DNA of 64,000 bases. Source: Ustilaginoidea virens. Lineage: Eukaryota; Ascomycota; Sordariomycetes; Hypocreales; Clavicipitaceae. Positions within the stretch are counted from its first letter, which is position 1, and each line of letters starts with the position of its first letter. This document shows, one piece after another, positions 54,161-63,639 of this stretch. A model generated the notes under the pieces. The model saw only the letters and a list, made by a program, of their open reading frames with translations, was not told where the DNA came from and did not search any database. A program made the position numbers and the translations under genes. Location: NCBI RefSeq assembly GCF_000687475.1, contig NC_057319.1:3958001-4022000 (forward strand), written 5' to 3'.

Positions 54161-55843
54161 TTGGTAAGTGCTGGATGAAGTCCTCGCTTCTTATTATTTT
54201 TTATGATGCTAAAACCGATGAGTACCGTTTGTAACCACTTGGGCTTTTCTCTTTTTCATCTCCTTTTTCAATTTGCCAACCTCTCCGTAGATGGGTGCGA
54301 GAGGAAAAGCCGCTGCTGCGGTGGTGGTACGGATCCTGTGGCGCAAAACAGCTGACACCTCGAAATGGACAAAAGGACCAAAAAAAAGGAAAAATAAAAT
54401 AAAATAAAATAAAATAACCCCTAGTCACCCAACGCGGAGTTAAAGCTCCTCGTACTCCGTAGTCGCTTTAAACTATCGCGAAGCTATCCGCATGATTGGC
54501 AGTATATTGATGCCATGCGATTGCTAGAGCTGGGGTAGCGCCCGCTTCAAGCCATGCGCCGACGCCCATGTCAACCCGCTCGGGGCTATAAACCTACCCA
54601 TGTACCTGCATGCTCGACAGAGTCGACAGAGTGAGCTGAGTTTATGCAGAGCTCTGGTCGCCCGGCTCGTGCTTTGCGTTGATTGGCCTGTCGACAACAC
54701 TAACCAACATGGCACGGTGTGGATTGCTTTTTTTCTTTTTTTTGCGGAGAAGACACGTATGGGGCGATGGAACAGACCGGGGCATGCAGGCGAGGAGCGG
54801 CTGAAAGTCCGTGTCTATCCGGCATCTGCATCCCTTGCAGCATGGCCGACGAAGAACGGTATCTACTGGGCACTAGAGCCAACTAGAGGGGACGCCGGAG
54901 GGTTGCTGACATGACACTCACTAAAAACATGACGCCACACCAAGTACGGCTCTACTAGGCTCCTTATAGATAATTGAGTTCCATGTCCTTTTTACGCTGC
55001 GCCCCGAGGTCGACGTCTTATAGCGCATGGCAATGGCTTCGGCTGCTTGCCACCTCGGCGCGGTGGAACATAAGCCAAGCACCTCGGGTAAAAGGGGAAA
55101 TCGTATAATTAAAGAAGAAAAAAACCCATTATGAGATTTACTTGGAATTTAAAAAGTATGCCCTATTGCCGCTTAGTGGGGCATATCCTTTACATTAGCT
55201 AATTGGATTAGTAAATTCGAGAGAAGGGGGGGGGTAAAGAATTTCTGACTTACTGATTTCCGGTTTGTTTTCCAGACTTCCTTTCTTCTGATTTGATTTT
55301 CGGATTTGGGGACTTTGACAATGTGTCCACGTTTTGCACTACTTATCTAATGTACGACCGCCCAGCGGGCAGGGCTGAAACGTGCAACGATTCCGTTTAC
55401 TGACTTGTGCGTGCTGCGGATCGAGTTCAGCACAATTACTAATAGTTTCAACAATCGACTCCTTACTGGTGTTTGCTCAGCGGAAGAAGAGACTAAAAAC
55501 GAGTCGGAGCACGAAGTCGCCGTTCTAACAGGCTTTCCTGTAGTTTCATGTTCCTTTTTTACAAGTCAGCCCAAGCGCGTCAGGACCATGGCATACGAGC
55601 TGGCCGAGACTTATGCAACCACCAACGGAAGATGCAAGGAGGAAAGCAGCTGCACGTAAGCAAGCCGGCCTGCCTTTACCATGGCAAGGAATTGCCTACA
55701 TAATGAGTCTAGTCCAATGCCCTTTGCCGGGCCTGGCGCCGCACTGCACCATCCACACTATCCACTGATAGTGCCCTTGACACCCCCCCTCTGTTCACCA
55801 GGGCTATCACTTATTTAGTATCGAGTTCAGCGTCACGTCCAAT
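54161..55843. other. AT-rich intergenic region leading into the short-member array
   Basis: Holds an AAAAT pentamer array at 54390-54416, an AT-rich patch at about 55100-55230, and the 5' flank of the first array unit. That flank includes a conserved CATGGCATACGAGCTGGCC stretch near 55590 and a degraded TATA (TACATAAT, 55697-55704). Confidence 0.55.
54390..54416 (+). repeat. AAAAT pentanucleotide repeat
   Basis: Five to six units. Non-coding, 230 bp upstream of the tRNA start. Confidence 0.8.
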
Positions 55844-56040
55844 ATGAAGGCCGCGTCCGCGCTCGCCATCTTGAACCTTGGCAGCCTCGGACTAGCTGTA
55901 AGTAGCAGTCGCAGCTCCGATCCTTCCTGCCCTAAAGGCCAGAAGTGGGATGCGACGAAAAACTCATGCCTCGTTCGTTGTCCGGGCAGGTCAGCCTGGC
56001 TCGACCATTGGGAGTTGTCATGGGGTCATTTTCGAGAGAA
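55844..56040 (+). pseudogene. Dead short member of the cysteine-rich family (unit 1)
   Basis: Starts MKAASALAILNLGSLGLAV with a good signal peptide and CPKGQKWDATKNSC, then an extra G in CCGGGCAGG shifts the frame, so IPAGQPGSTI is read as CPGRSAWLDH. The splice donor is gone (ACCATTGGGAG instead of ACCATAGTGAG). Exon 2 is deleted: the sequence jumps directly to TTTTCGAGAGAAGATTCGCTGG, which in the next unit is 3' flank. The promoter TATA has become TACATAAT where intact units have TATATAA. Four lesions in promoter, frame, splice site and exon 2 make this the dead copy of the array. Confidence 0.82.
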
Positions 56041-56287
56041 GATTCGCTGGCGATTGATTATACTAGATAGGATTGGCTTGATAGGTCGTGCTACTCCTGC
56101 ATTTACTTTCCTCTTGTGGCATGCCTTCTGTCGTATGCTCGTACCAGTACAGATGTAAGCGCGCCAGCGCCATGGCATACGAGCTGGCCAAGACTTGCGC
56201 CACCAGCAAAGCATAATACAAGCGAGAAAGCAGGTGTACGTAAGCAAGCCGTCCTGCCTTCACCACAATAATAACTTGCCTTTTGCC

Positions 56288-56295
56288 TATATAAG
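56288..56295 (+). promoter_or_regulatory. TATA box of short member 2
   Basis: TATATAAG, 165 bp before the ATG; the next unit has a TATA at the same distance. Confidence 0.6.
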
Positions 56296-56452
56296 AGTAC
56301 GTCTTATGCCTTTAAAAGCCAGGCGCTGGACTACACCTATCCACATTATCCACTGATACTCCCTACGACACTCTTCTGTTCACCAGGGCTATCCTACTCT
56401 TGTATACATCTACCACTTGCGCTCAAGACCAAAGTTCAGCCTCACATCCAAC

Positions 56453-56803
56453 ATGAAGGTTGCGCCCATGCTCGCCATCTTGACCCTTGGCAGCCTCGGA
56501 CTAGCTGCAAGTAATAGTCGCAGATCAGATCCTATTTCTTGCCCTAAAGGCATGAAGTGGAATGCGAAGATGATCATGTGCGTCGTTATCCCGGCAGGCC
56601 AGCCTGGCTCGACCATAGTGAGTACGACCCCGTACGTGGTTGGCAGCACCGGCATGCTAATCCTGCTGGCGTAGAATCCGTGCCAGAGCGGCTATACATG
56701 GGTTGACGAGTGCGGCGGCTGCGGCACGTACGGCCCGGGCGATGGGCACTGTCAGGCCGATCGACCGTGCCCTCCGTTTTGCTGCGCACCGGGCTTATGC
56801 TGA
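56453..56803 (+). CDS. Secreted cysteine-rich family, short member (unit 2)
   Basis: A 97-residue protein. Exons 56453-56617 and 56675-56803; donor GTGAGT, TGCTAAT branch site, acceptor GTAG, 57-nt intron, phase 0 after IPAGQPGSTI as in the long members. Signal peptide about 1-19 (MKVAPMLAILTLGSLGLAA). Exon 1 keeps only the last part of module 1 (SCPKGMKWN to CVVIPAG, two Cys). Exon 2 encodes NPCQSGYTWVDECGGCGTYG, GDGHC and RPCPPFCCAPGLC (eight Cys). It is the complete reference copy of the short type. About 830 bp including promoter and 3' flank are repeated in the following unit. Because the intron is a multiple of three, retention would read through to a TAG at its end. Confidence 0.84.
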
Positions 56804-56825
56804 GACTTGGAAGTGTCAAGGGGCG

Positions 56826-56870
56826 TTTTTTTTTTTTTTTTTTTTTTTTTTCTCGAGAGAGAGAGAGAGA
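56826..56870 (+). repeat. T26 run followed by GA dinucleotide repeat
   Basis: Lies in the 3' flank of the unit 2 gene. The corresponding place in unit 3 has only a short T run, so this tract has expanded here. Confidence 0.75.
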
Positions 56871-57119
56871 AGATTCGCTGGCGATTGACTATACAAGATA
56901 GGACCTAAGTTGGCTTGATAGGTCGTGCTACTCCTGCATTTACTTTCCTCTTGTGGCATGCCTTCTGTCGTATGCTCGTACTAGCACAAATGTAAGCGCG
57001 CCAGTGCCATGGCATACGAGCTGGCCTTGCGCCACCAGCAAAGCAAAACTCGAGGGAGAAAGCAGGTGTACGTAAGCAAGCCGTCCTGCCTTCACTATAA
57101 TAATAAGTTGCCTTTTGCC

Positions 57120-57127
57120 TATATAAT
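57120..57127 (+). promoter_or_regulatory. TATA box of short member 3
   Basis: TATATAAT, 165 bp before the ATG, the same spacing as in unit 2. Confidence 0.6.
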
Positions 57128-57284
57128 AGTAAGTCTTGTGCCTTTAAAATCCAGGCGCTGGACTACACCTATCCACATTATCCACTGATACTCCCCCCGA
57201 CACTCTTCTGTTCACCAGGGCTATCCTACCCTTGTATACATCTACCACTTGCGCTCAAGACCAAAGTTCAGCCTCATATCCAAC

Positions 57285-57521
57285 ATGAAGGTCGCATCGA
57301 TGCTCGCCATCTTGACCCTCAGCAGCCTCGGACTAGCTGACAGTGTCATATGCCCCCCCGGCCAGAGGCGGGAAAACAGTCAATGCGTGACCATCCCAGC
57401 GGGCGAGCCTGGCTCGACCATTGTGAGTACGACTCCGTGCGTGGTTGGCAGCACCGGCATGCTAATCCTGCTTCAGGCCCGTCGACAGTGCCCTCCGGAT
57501 TGCTGCATACCGCCCTGCTGA
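57285..57521 (+). CDS. Secreted cysteine-rich family, deleted and re-spliced short member (unit 3)
   Basis: Predicted 60 residues. Exon 1 (57285-57422) is a normal family exon: signal peptide MKVASMLAILTLSSLGLA, CPPGQRRENSQC, IPAGEPGSTI, donor GTGAGT. Compared with unit 2, a deletion removes the native acceptor and the first two thirds of exon 2. The remaining coding words CAG-GCC, which in unit 2 encode Gln-Ala, now follow the branch site directly and offer an acceptor (GCTTCAG). Splicing there keeps phase 0 and gives exon 2 57477-57521, ARRQCPPDCCIPPC. The 54-nt intron is also stop-free and a multiple of three, so retention would give a 78-residue product. Expressed form unknown; it lacks the GCGTYGP core. 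Confidence 0.68.
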   Translation: MKVASMLAILTLSSLGLADSVICPPGQRRENSQCVTIPAGEPGSTIVSTTPCVVGSTGMLILLQARRQCPPDCCIPPC

Positions 57522-58877
57522 GACTGGGAAGCGTCAAGGGGCCTTTTTTTTTTCCTTCTTCTTTTCTAGAGGAGACTCGCTGGCGATTGGATCACACTAG
57601 ATACATTGTGTACGCCAATTTGGCTTGATAGGTCGTGCAACTCCTGCATTTGGTTCCCTCTGTGCCATGCCTTCTGTGATCATTATGCTCGTTACTCGCG
57701 CAGACGTAAGCGCGCCGGGGGCCAGCGCATCCTTCATGATGATATTGGTGGCAGCAACCAAGGAACGCCTAGAGCAGGCGATGATGGGTGCGGACGTAAA
57801 AGCAAGTAAGAACAAAGTTGCTACTCACAGTGTCTGCAAAGGATGGGGGTCTAGAAGCGGGAGGAAATCGAGGCTGACGATGTGGGTCACGTGTGGGGTG
57901 GGCCCACATACGAGCTCGTCGGCCCAATCAGAGCAGCGACTTCCGGCGCCATCCGAGCCCAGATCCAAGGACTTGGGCCCCGGGCGCCCGAAGCGAGACG
58001 CTAGCGCGCCCGGCATTACTGATTGGCTCCACCTTGCCAGAAGGAGCAAGAATCTGCAACCAGCACCGAGACGAGAACCCCATCCGATGCAGGCAACCCA
58101 CCAGGCCACACCAGCAAGAAAACCCCCTATCGCCCGGGCGGTGCTGCAGTGCGTCTGGCGCAACGTGCTTGGGTCTGGGGCGGGCCTTGTTTCAGGAAAG
58201 CCGTTCACGACACGCTGGTGCATGCTGCACCGCGCTAGCAAAAGAGCCAGGCTGCCTCTACGCCCTGCGACGGGCGCCCCCTTTGCTGACACAAGGTGCG
58301 CTAGCTTGGTGTTTTCCTTCTGGGAAATGGCACGATGGCTGCATTGGCCCTTGTCCGGATTGGGCGGCTGGCACTTTGTTCGCGTTTCTCTCTGGGGCTT
58401 ACGCTGCGCAAAGGTGGCAATGTAGGGTCTTGTTGAGCCATGGCGCCGTGAACGTGATGTTGTATAGCTTCCTTTTCACGGCGTACGCAGCACGAGCGTC
58501 TGGGGAGATTTCCGTGTCTCGACCCGCGTTTCCGTCTGGATCGATGCTCGAGACCTTATGCCTCACGAACCAGCCGCAACAAGACACGCGATACGTAAGC
58601 AGCCCTGCCTCACAGCATTCTCACAGCACGGCCTGTTGCCTATATAGAACGCCGGGCGCCGCGATACCTTCCCAACCTATGGCATATCATATTCTGCTGC
58701 TACCAACAAGGCCTTTACTCTTGCACTCACCGGGGCTTTCCTAGCCTTGGGCATTATCCGCCACTCGCACTCAACATCAAGCTCAACATCAAGCTCAACA
58801 TTAAGCTTAATATCAAGTCAACATCAAGTCAACATCAAGCCAATATCAAGTTAACATCAAGTCAACATCAAGTCAAC
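57522..58877. other. Intergenic region between short members 3 and 4
   Basis: The left end repeats the array's conserved 3' flank (CTTGATAGGTCGTGC). The middle holds plus-strand frames without motifs. The right end has the unit 4 TATA (TATATAGA at 58641-58648) and a leader minisatellite. Confidence 0.5.
58641..58648 (+). promoter_or_regulatory. TATA box of short member 4
   Basis: TATATAGA in the same GCCTATATA context as units 2 and 3, but 237 bp from the ATG. The extra ~70 bp fits the repeat expansion in the leader. Confidence 0.55.
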
Positions 58878-58880
58878 ATG
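58769..58880 (+). repeat. 11-12-nt leader minisatellite ending in the start codon
   Basis: About ten copies of AACATCAAGTC or AACATCAAGCTC. The last copy is AACATGAAG, the start codon and its context, so the array appears to have grown from the translation start. Confidence 0.8.
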
Positions 58881-59221
58881 AAGGCCATTCTCGCCGTCTT
58901 GACCCTCGGCAGCCTCGGACTAGCTACGGTTGGCCGTCGCAGTCCCGTTCCTACCTGCCCTAAAGGCATGCAGTGGTCCACGCAGAAGAGAGATTGCATT
59001 GTCATCCCGGCCGGCCAGCCTGGCACGACCATAGTGAGTAGATAAAACCCCTCTGCCTCTATAGCTGCTATATCAATCAGTACGCTCATCTGCTGGCTTA
59101 GAATCCGTGCACCTCTGGCCAGAAGTGGCTTGACGAGTGCAATGGTTGCGGCACGTACGGCCCGAATGATGGCGTTTGCGTCCCTGACTGCTTCCCGACT
59201 TGCTGCATACCGCCCTGTTAA
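58878..59221 (+). CDS. Secreted cysteine-rich family, short member (unit 4)
   Basis: A 91-residue protein. Exons 58878-59033 and 59102-59221; donor GTGAGT, acceptor TTAG, 68-nt intron, phase 0 after IPAGQPGTTI. Signal peptide about 1-17 (MKAILAVLTLGSLGLAT). Exon 1 holds TCPKGMQWSTQKRDC; exon 2 holds NPCTSGQKWLDECNGCGTYG, NDGVC, DCFPTCCIPPC (eight Cys). Its tail CCIPPC is the same as that of remodelled unit 3, whereas unit 2 ends CCAPGLC, which hints at sequence exchange between units. The 5' leader carries a minisatellite of the start-codon context not present in the other units. Flanks are more diverged than those of units 1-3. Confidence 0.84.
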
Positions 59222-60894
59222 GACCAGGACGTGTCCAGAGGCATTTTTCAGGAGACACGTTGTGATTGGTTGCACCAGAGGGGTTCCTTGATACGGTCTG
59301 CGGCTGCTGTTTTCCTTCCTTCTGTAGTGTGCTCGTGCTCGTGCGGACGCTCTTCACGCCTAGCCAGCACCCTGTCGTCTTACTTTCTTCAATAAAAACA
59401 TCTCCTTCACAAAAAACTTGCTCCTTTTTTTTACCACCCGCAGCTCTGGGGGATTAGCCAGCCTCGGCAATGCGGCCGCAGGCCCTACGGGAAGAGCGTC
59501 CCATGGCTGGATTGGAATCGGCAGTCTTTCGTCAACCAAGCCAAAGACCCCTCGATTCTTAGCCATAGAGTAAGCAGCACACTGCATAGCATATAACTCC
59601 CGCCTGATGCTGCTACATCGATGCTGCTACCATCAAACCGACGTCCTCGGCACTCAGGAGTGAATAGCAGCCCCGTGTCCGATAGAAAAATCCCTAATAG
59701 AGAGAAAGCGCTCAAACTGATAAAACGTCTCCACAGAAAATGTGCCTGCGCCAAGCCGAGCACGCATACGTAGGTAGAGCTGTCACGCGTGGCGGCCAAG
59801 GGTCCCGTCTCCGACCTCCGATCGGGGCGTTTCAGCCTAGCGTCGGCGCCGAATCGTGTCGAGTTACAGCAACGGTAGTTGCCCCGCGCCAAGTTTCGTG
59901 CGTGGATCGGCAAGCTGGGCGTTTGCTTTCTGAGCAGTCATGCGCAGAGCTGCGCCAACCGCTTCGCTCGAGCCCATCCGGTTCGGATGTCGGCTCGGCT
60001 GCAAACAGCGTCAGATACCCGCGTTGCCATCATCAGATTACCCGCGCCGAATTGGCCATCATCAAATCACCCCGTTTTCGAATTGCCATCATCAGATTAC
60101 CCTACTTACCCGCTCAGAAACACCCGCCACCTCGCTAGCCCAGCCCCCTTGCCGCCGTTGCACTAAACCTAAACCCCCCGGCTGCAGTCAAAATCCCAAC
60201 CCATCTGCTCCATCCTCCACTACAGCCAGGACGGGTCCAACTGCTGCTCCACAGTCTTCGTGTCCCCTCCTGAACGGACAATTTTTTTTTTTTTTGTCAA
60301 GCTTGAAAGCTGTCCAGGCCGATAGCACAGGGCCACGCAACCACCTCGCATGAACACAGGACAGCCGGCCCAGTGCTACGGCCTATTCGTGCTGAACATC
60401 GGATTCATAGTAGTCCGACCCGTAAATGGTCACACTTCTCTCTCTCTCTCTCTCTCTCTTCTCGCCTGTATGTTGGTTCTTCATCTGTCGCAGTATCGCA
60501 GTACATGAAGCCCAATAAAGCCGCACATAGTGTGGCGTCACACTTTTGGTGCCAACATCATCCGTCATCATTATCAATATGTAGATATACCTCACGACAG
60601 TCCAACCGGATGTTTGAGCAGGCGCATTTCTCGCACTCTCCCGCGGTGCTATGTCGTGTCGATGCATGCCGGGAGCATCGCCCTGAGGGCCGGGAGCTTG
60701 GCAGGTGCGCGAGTAAACTCCAACATGTCCCGTCGCACTAGGCAGCTCTCTTGGGCTCCGAGTACTGCAACATGGCCCGGAATGCAAAGCACGGAGGTTG
60801 GCATTTATAAACGGCGGAAAGCGAGCGTCAATGTGCAAAAGGGAAACCCCGCAACGCAATGCTATTCGGCATTCTGCTCGTATCCCGTTCGCTG
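59222..60894. other. Intergenic region, no gene recognised
   Basis: Contains a ~30-nt degenerate tandem repeat at 60024-60102 and a CT dinucleotide run at about 60434-60459. Right end is the 3' flank of the membrane-protein gene. Confidence 0.5.
60024..60102 (+). repeat. Three ~30-nt degenerate tandem repeats
   Basis: Unit core TTGCCATCATCAGATTACCC, three copies, the middle one with AAATCACCC. Confidence 0.7.
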
Positions 60895-62754
60895 TCATGG
60901 CAGCAGCTTTTCACCCTCTGCTTCCAACCACCCCGTCATCCTGTACTCTTTCAACTGCACTGCTATGTTCCCCGTGTATCCCAAGTCGCCATTCACCTGT
61001 TCCAGTTTCCGCATCACTCTGCCCACAAGCTTGGCAAGCCTTTGGTCGGTCGATATGATGACCTTTTTGAACTTCTCCTTGACTTTCTGGTTGAGCGCCC
61101 CGGGTATTTCCTTCAACGTGGGTACATCACCGGCGGTCGCTTCTTCTATTTCCACCAGCTTGCTAGCCTTGACCAGCAGCGCGACAAAGTCGAGCAGTTC
61201 CTGGTCGAGGATTGCCGGTAGCTTGGCGTGAACAGAGGCCTTGACATGCGCGACGTCGGCTTCTTCTGCGTCCAGTCGGCCTTCCGAATCACGCTCTGTC
61301 GGAAGCAGGTGCTCGTGATGGGGCAGCAGGTAGCTTGGCAGGACAAAAGTCGCGTCGGCACCGCCCAGCCTCACCACCTGGACGAGGCTCACTTCATCAG
61401 GCAGAGCTCGGTAGGCTCGCACGTCGTCGACTGCCAGTTGACAGTTTATGCTGTACGAAGAGATGATGGGCACTTGAGCAACGCCCAGGACCGTGCCAAG
61501 CTCGACGGCAAAGTTGGCGTCGGCGACCCATGCGGACACGCGGTCCTTGAGGCGGCGTAGCTCCGAGTCGGACTCGTCGTACCCCTTGAAGATGCTCTGC
61601 ACCACCAATTCTTCGATCCAGCGCCCCGACGCGGTAGCCGTGATGGAAGATATGCTGACCGGGTGAAAGTAGGAGATTGGGTTAAGCACGAGGCGGAGGA
61701 GCATGGGCAGCCTGTGAAGGAAACCTCGGATGCGGGGAGGCAGCAGCTGCTGCAGCGTCGTCACTTTGATGGAACGGGTGGGAGGATGGGGCACCGACGG
61801 CTTGGAATGAAGCTCAGAGCAGATGGCCGCTCGCAGCGCAGACTCGTCATCCAGCGCAGCGTCGGCATTCTTGTCCAGTTGCTTGATGTACTCCCGAGCT
61901 TCATGGACGGTATTAGTATCATTGATGTGCTTGAGGATTCTTCTGTACTGCTCATTAGCGGCGTCATCCCGCAGAGTAAACTGCTTCATGTCCTTGGTCG
62001 CAGTCCTGTGGGAGGAATCAACTGGAGGGCTTCCATCCGTCAGGTCATACTTCATCTGGACGGACTCGGATGTGCTTCTCAAAGACGGGCCGCAGTCCGA
62101 CGCAGCGCCGTCGCCCTTTCCGACGTTGGCATTCTTCAGGTTTGCAAAACAGTCTCCCACTTGTATGCTGCGAAACAGCGACACGGAAACCGTCTCGGTC
62201 TGGACTGCCAGCTCCAGATCGTCGGGCAGCTTGATGCCGACTTCCACGCCGTGGATGACGAAACTCAGCGACGACAGGCAAAACGTGATTCCCCTAAAAA
62301 CCATCAACCCATCGACATCCGTGTCAATCTCCAACGCCGGAATGTCGAACAGGGAGATTTTGTCATCGATGAAATGCAACTGCCTGATGAGCGTTCGCAT
62401 CACCCTCCGCGTGACGTCGCCCACAATGTCGAACTGCGTGAGGCATGTTAGGTAGATGGTCGGGTAGCAGAGGACCGCGAAAGCCCAGTAGAGGAGCCAC
62501 GAGGTAGAGGCCACGGCATAAGCCAGGTTGACGGTGGCGAACAGCGTCCAGACGTGAGCAAACGGCGCGATTCGCTGGCCCCTGGCTTCACCGACCAGGA
62601 TGAGGAAGCTAAGGGCTGGCGCGCCCGAGATAAGCCATCGCCGCAGCCATTCGTAGTTGGCGGCTTGCAGGACGGCCGTGGCGGCGAACAAGGTTGGGAC
62701 CGTCATTGAAGGCGGCCACAGCCATGCTCGAGTATCCTTTGCCTTGGTGCCCAT
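60895..62754 (-). CDS. Conserved fungal membrane protein of unknown function
   Basis: A 619-residue single-exon protein with several hydrophobic segments in the first 110 residues (APALSFLILV; LFATVNLAYAVAS; LLYWAFAVLCYPTIYLTCL). A long soluble part follows with blocks I know from a widespread filamentous-fungus family: LRQLHFIDDKI-like, PALEIDTDVDGLMVFRGITF, SLSFVIHGVEVGIKL, HPPTRSIKVTTLQ, FLHRLPMLLRLVLNPISYFHPVSISS, LGGADATFVLPSYLLPHHEH and LDQELLDFVALLVKASKLVE. No catalytic motif is seen, and no characterised member comes to mind; the beta-rich middle could suggest a lipid-transfer or outer-membrane-contact role, but that is speculation. The ATG starting MGTKAKD was chosen: the longer frame upstream begins with GTG and contains Lys-rich sequence from a T-rich promoter tract. 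Confidence 0.82.
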   Translation of the reverse strand: MGTKAKDTRAWLWPPSMTVPTLFAATAVLQAANYEWLRRWLISGAPALSFLILVGEARGQRIAPFAHVWTLFATVNLAYAVASTSWLLYWAFAVLCYPTIYLTCLTQFDIVGDVTRRVMRTLIRQLHFIDDKISLFDIPALEIDTDVDGLMVFRGITFCLSSLSFVIHGVEVGIKLPDDLELAVQTETVSVSLFRSIQVGDCFANLKNANVGKGDGAASDCGPSLRSTSESVQMKYDLTDGSPPVDSSHRTATKDMKQFTLRDDAANEQYRRILKHINDTNTVHEAREYIKQLDKNADAALDDESALRAAICSELHSKPSVPHPPTRSIKVTTLQQLLPPRIRGFLHRLPMLLRLVLNPISYFHPVSISSITATASGRWIEELVVQSIFKGYDESDSELRRLKDRVSAWVADANFAVELGTVLGVAQVPIISSYSINCQLAVDDVRAYRALPDEVSLVQVVRLGGADATFVLPSYLLPHHEHLLPTERDSEGRLDAEEADVAHVKASVHAKLPAILDQELLDFVALLVKASKLVEIEEATAGDVPTLKEIPGALNQKVKEKFKKVIISTDQRLAKLVGRVMRKLEQVNGDLGYTGNIAVQLKEYRMTGWLEAEGEKLLP

Positions 62755-63639
62755 TTTGGGCTGGCTGAGGGCTGATGAGTCTGCACACCGAATAGAGATG
62801 GCCTGGCCTCTCAGACTCAGAATCAGTTTTGACAAGTGATCCAGAGTTTTCCTTTCTTTCCCCTGGTTTTTTTTTTTTATTTTTTTTTTCTCCCATCCAA
62901 ACTCAAAAGGCCACGAAGAATGGTCCATCTGGTCATCTGGGGCAGGCACGCCACGCCGCTGACGTCATGACTTTCTGAGACCTCGACCTGCGCCTCTGCC
63001 GGGTGAAACCGCTGGATTGAGCTTGGAATTCCTTCGTCATTTTTGTGTTGGCCCTGCGTGGAAATGGAGGCTTCCGTGTGGGTGGCAATGTGGATGATTT
63101 GCTAATCGAACCAGACCTAGGTCGGGTGCCTGGTTCCCGCTTCCGCGTGGTGTAGTGTACCAGCCTGGTTGGTGGGTTGCCTTTGATTGTGGCAGACTGG
63201 AGCATCGGGCTGACGCGGGCTGACGTGGAACAACACAGGCCAATGCAACCCAAAATCGTACAGCCGTGGCGGTCGAATGCGAAATAACGACATCTAGTCG
63301 ATCCTGGCAGGACTGGTGCGGAGAAGGGCACAGGCAACTGTAATGCCCGGGTCGCTGCCGATACACTTTCCTACTCGTCGCTTTCGAATCCTCTTCTCTC
63401 CAAGTGCTTTTCCATGGCCCCTTGCCATTCCTTCGCCTCGACGACACGAGAGGTGGTGGTTTTGAAAAGAAAAGGCATTTGGTATTTTTCAAACTCGTGG
63501 GCAGCACATTGTCTAGCCCCTTGCCGCATGGCCCCATTCCAAGGCGAACTCATGGCTGTAATGGTATAGTTCTATTTCCCATCATTCGTCCCGTCGTCAT
63601 CCACCCACCACCCCGTCACGGAAACAGCCTCATTCTGCC
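62755..63639. other. Upstream region of the membrane-protein gene
   Basis: T-rich tracts at 62867-62890 and otherwise non-coding sequence up to the 3' end of the ceramidase gene. Confidence 0.5.

Noticed and set aside
56618..56674. Read-through of the short-member intron as coding sequence
   Set aside because: The stretch is in frame but ends in TAG at the acceptor, has donor, branch and acceptor motifs, and the following exon matches all paralogues.
57625..58744. Overlapping plus-strand frames of 266 and 283 codons between short members 3 and 4
   Set aside because: No domain, no conserved relatives recognised, and the frame starts inside the duplicated 3' flank of the array.
62755..62949. 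65-codon N-terminal extension of the conserved membrane protein
   Set aside because: It begins with GTG rather than ATG and encodes KKKIKKK from a T-rich promoter-like tract, so the internal ATG was used.
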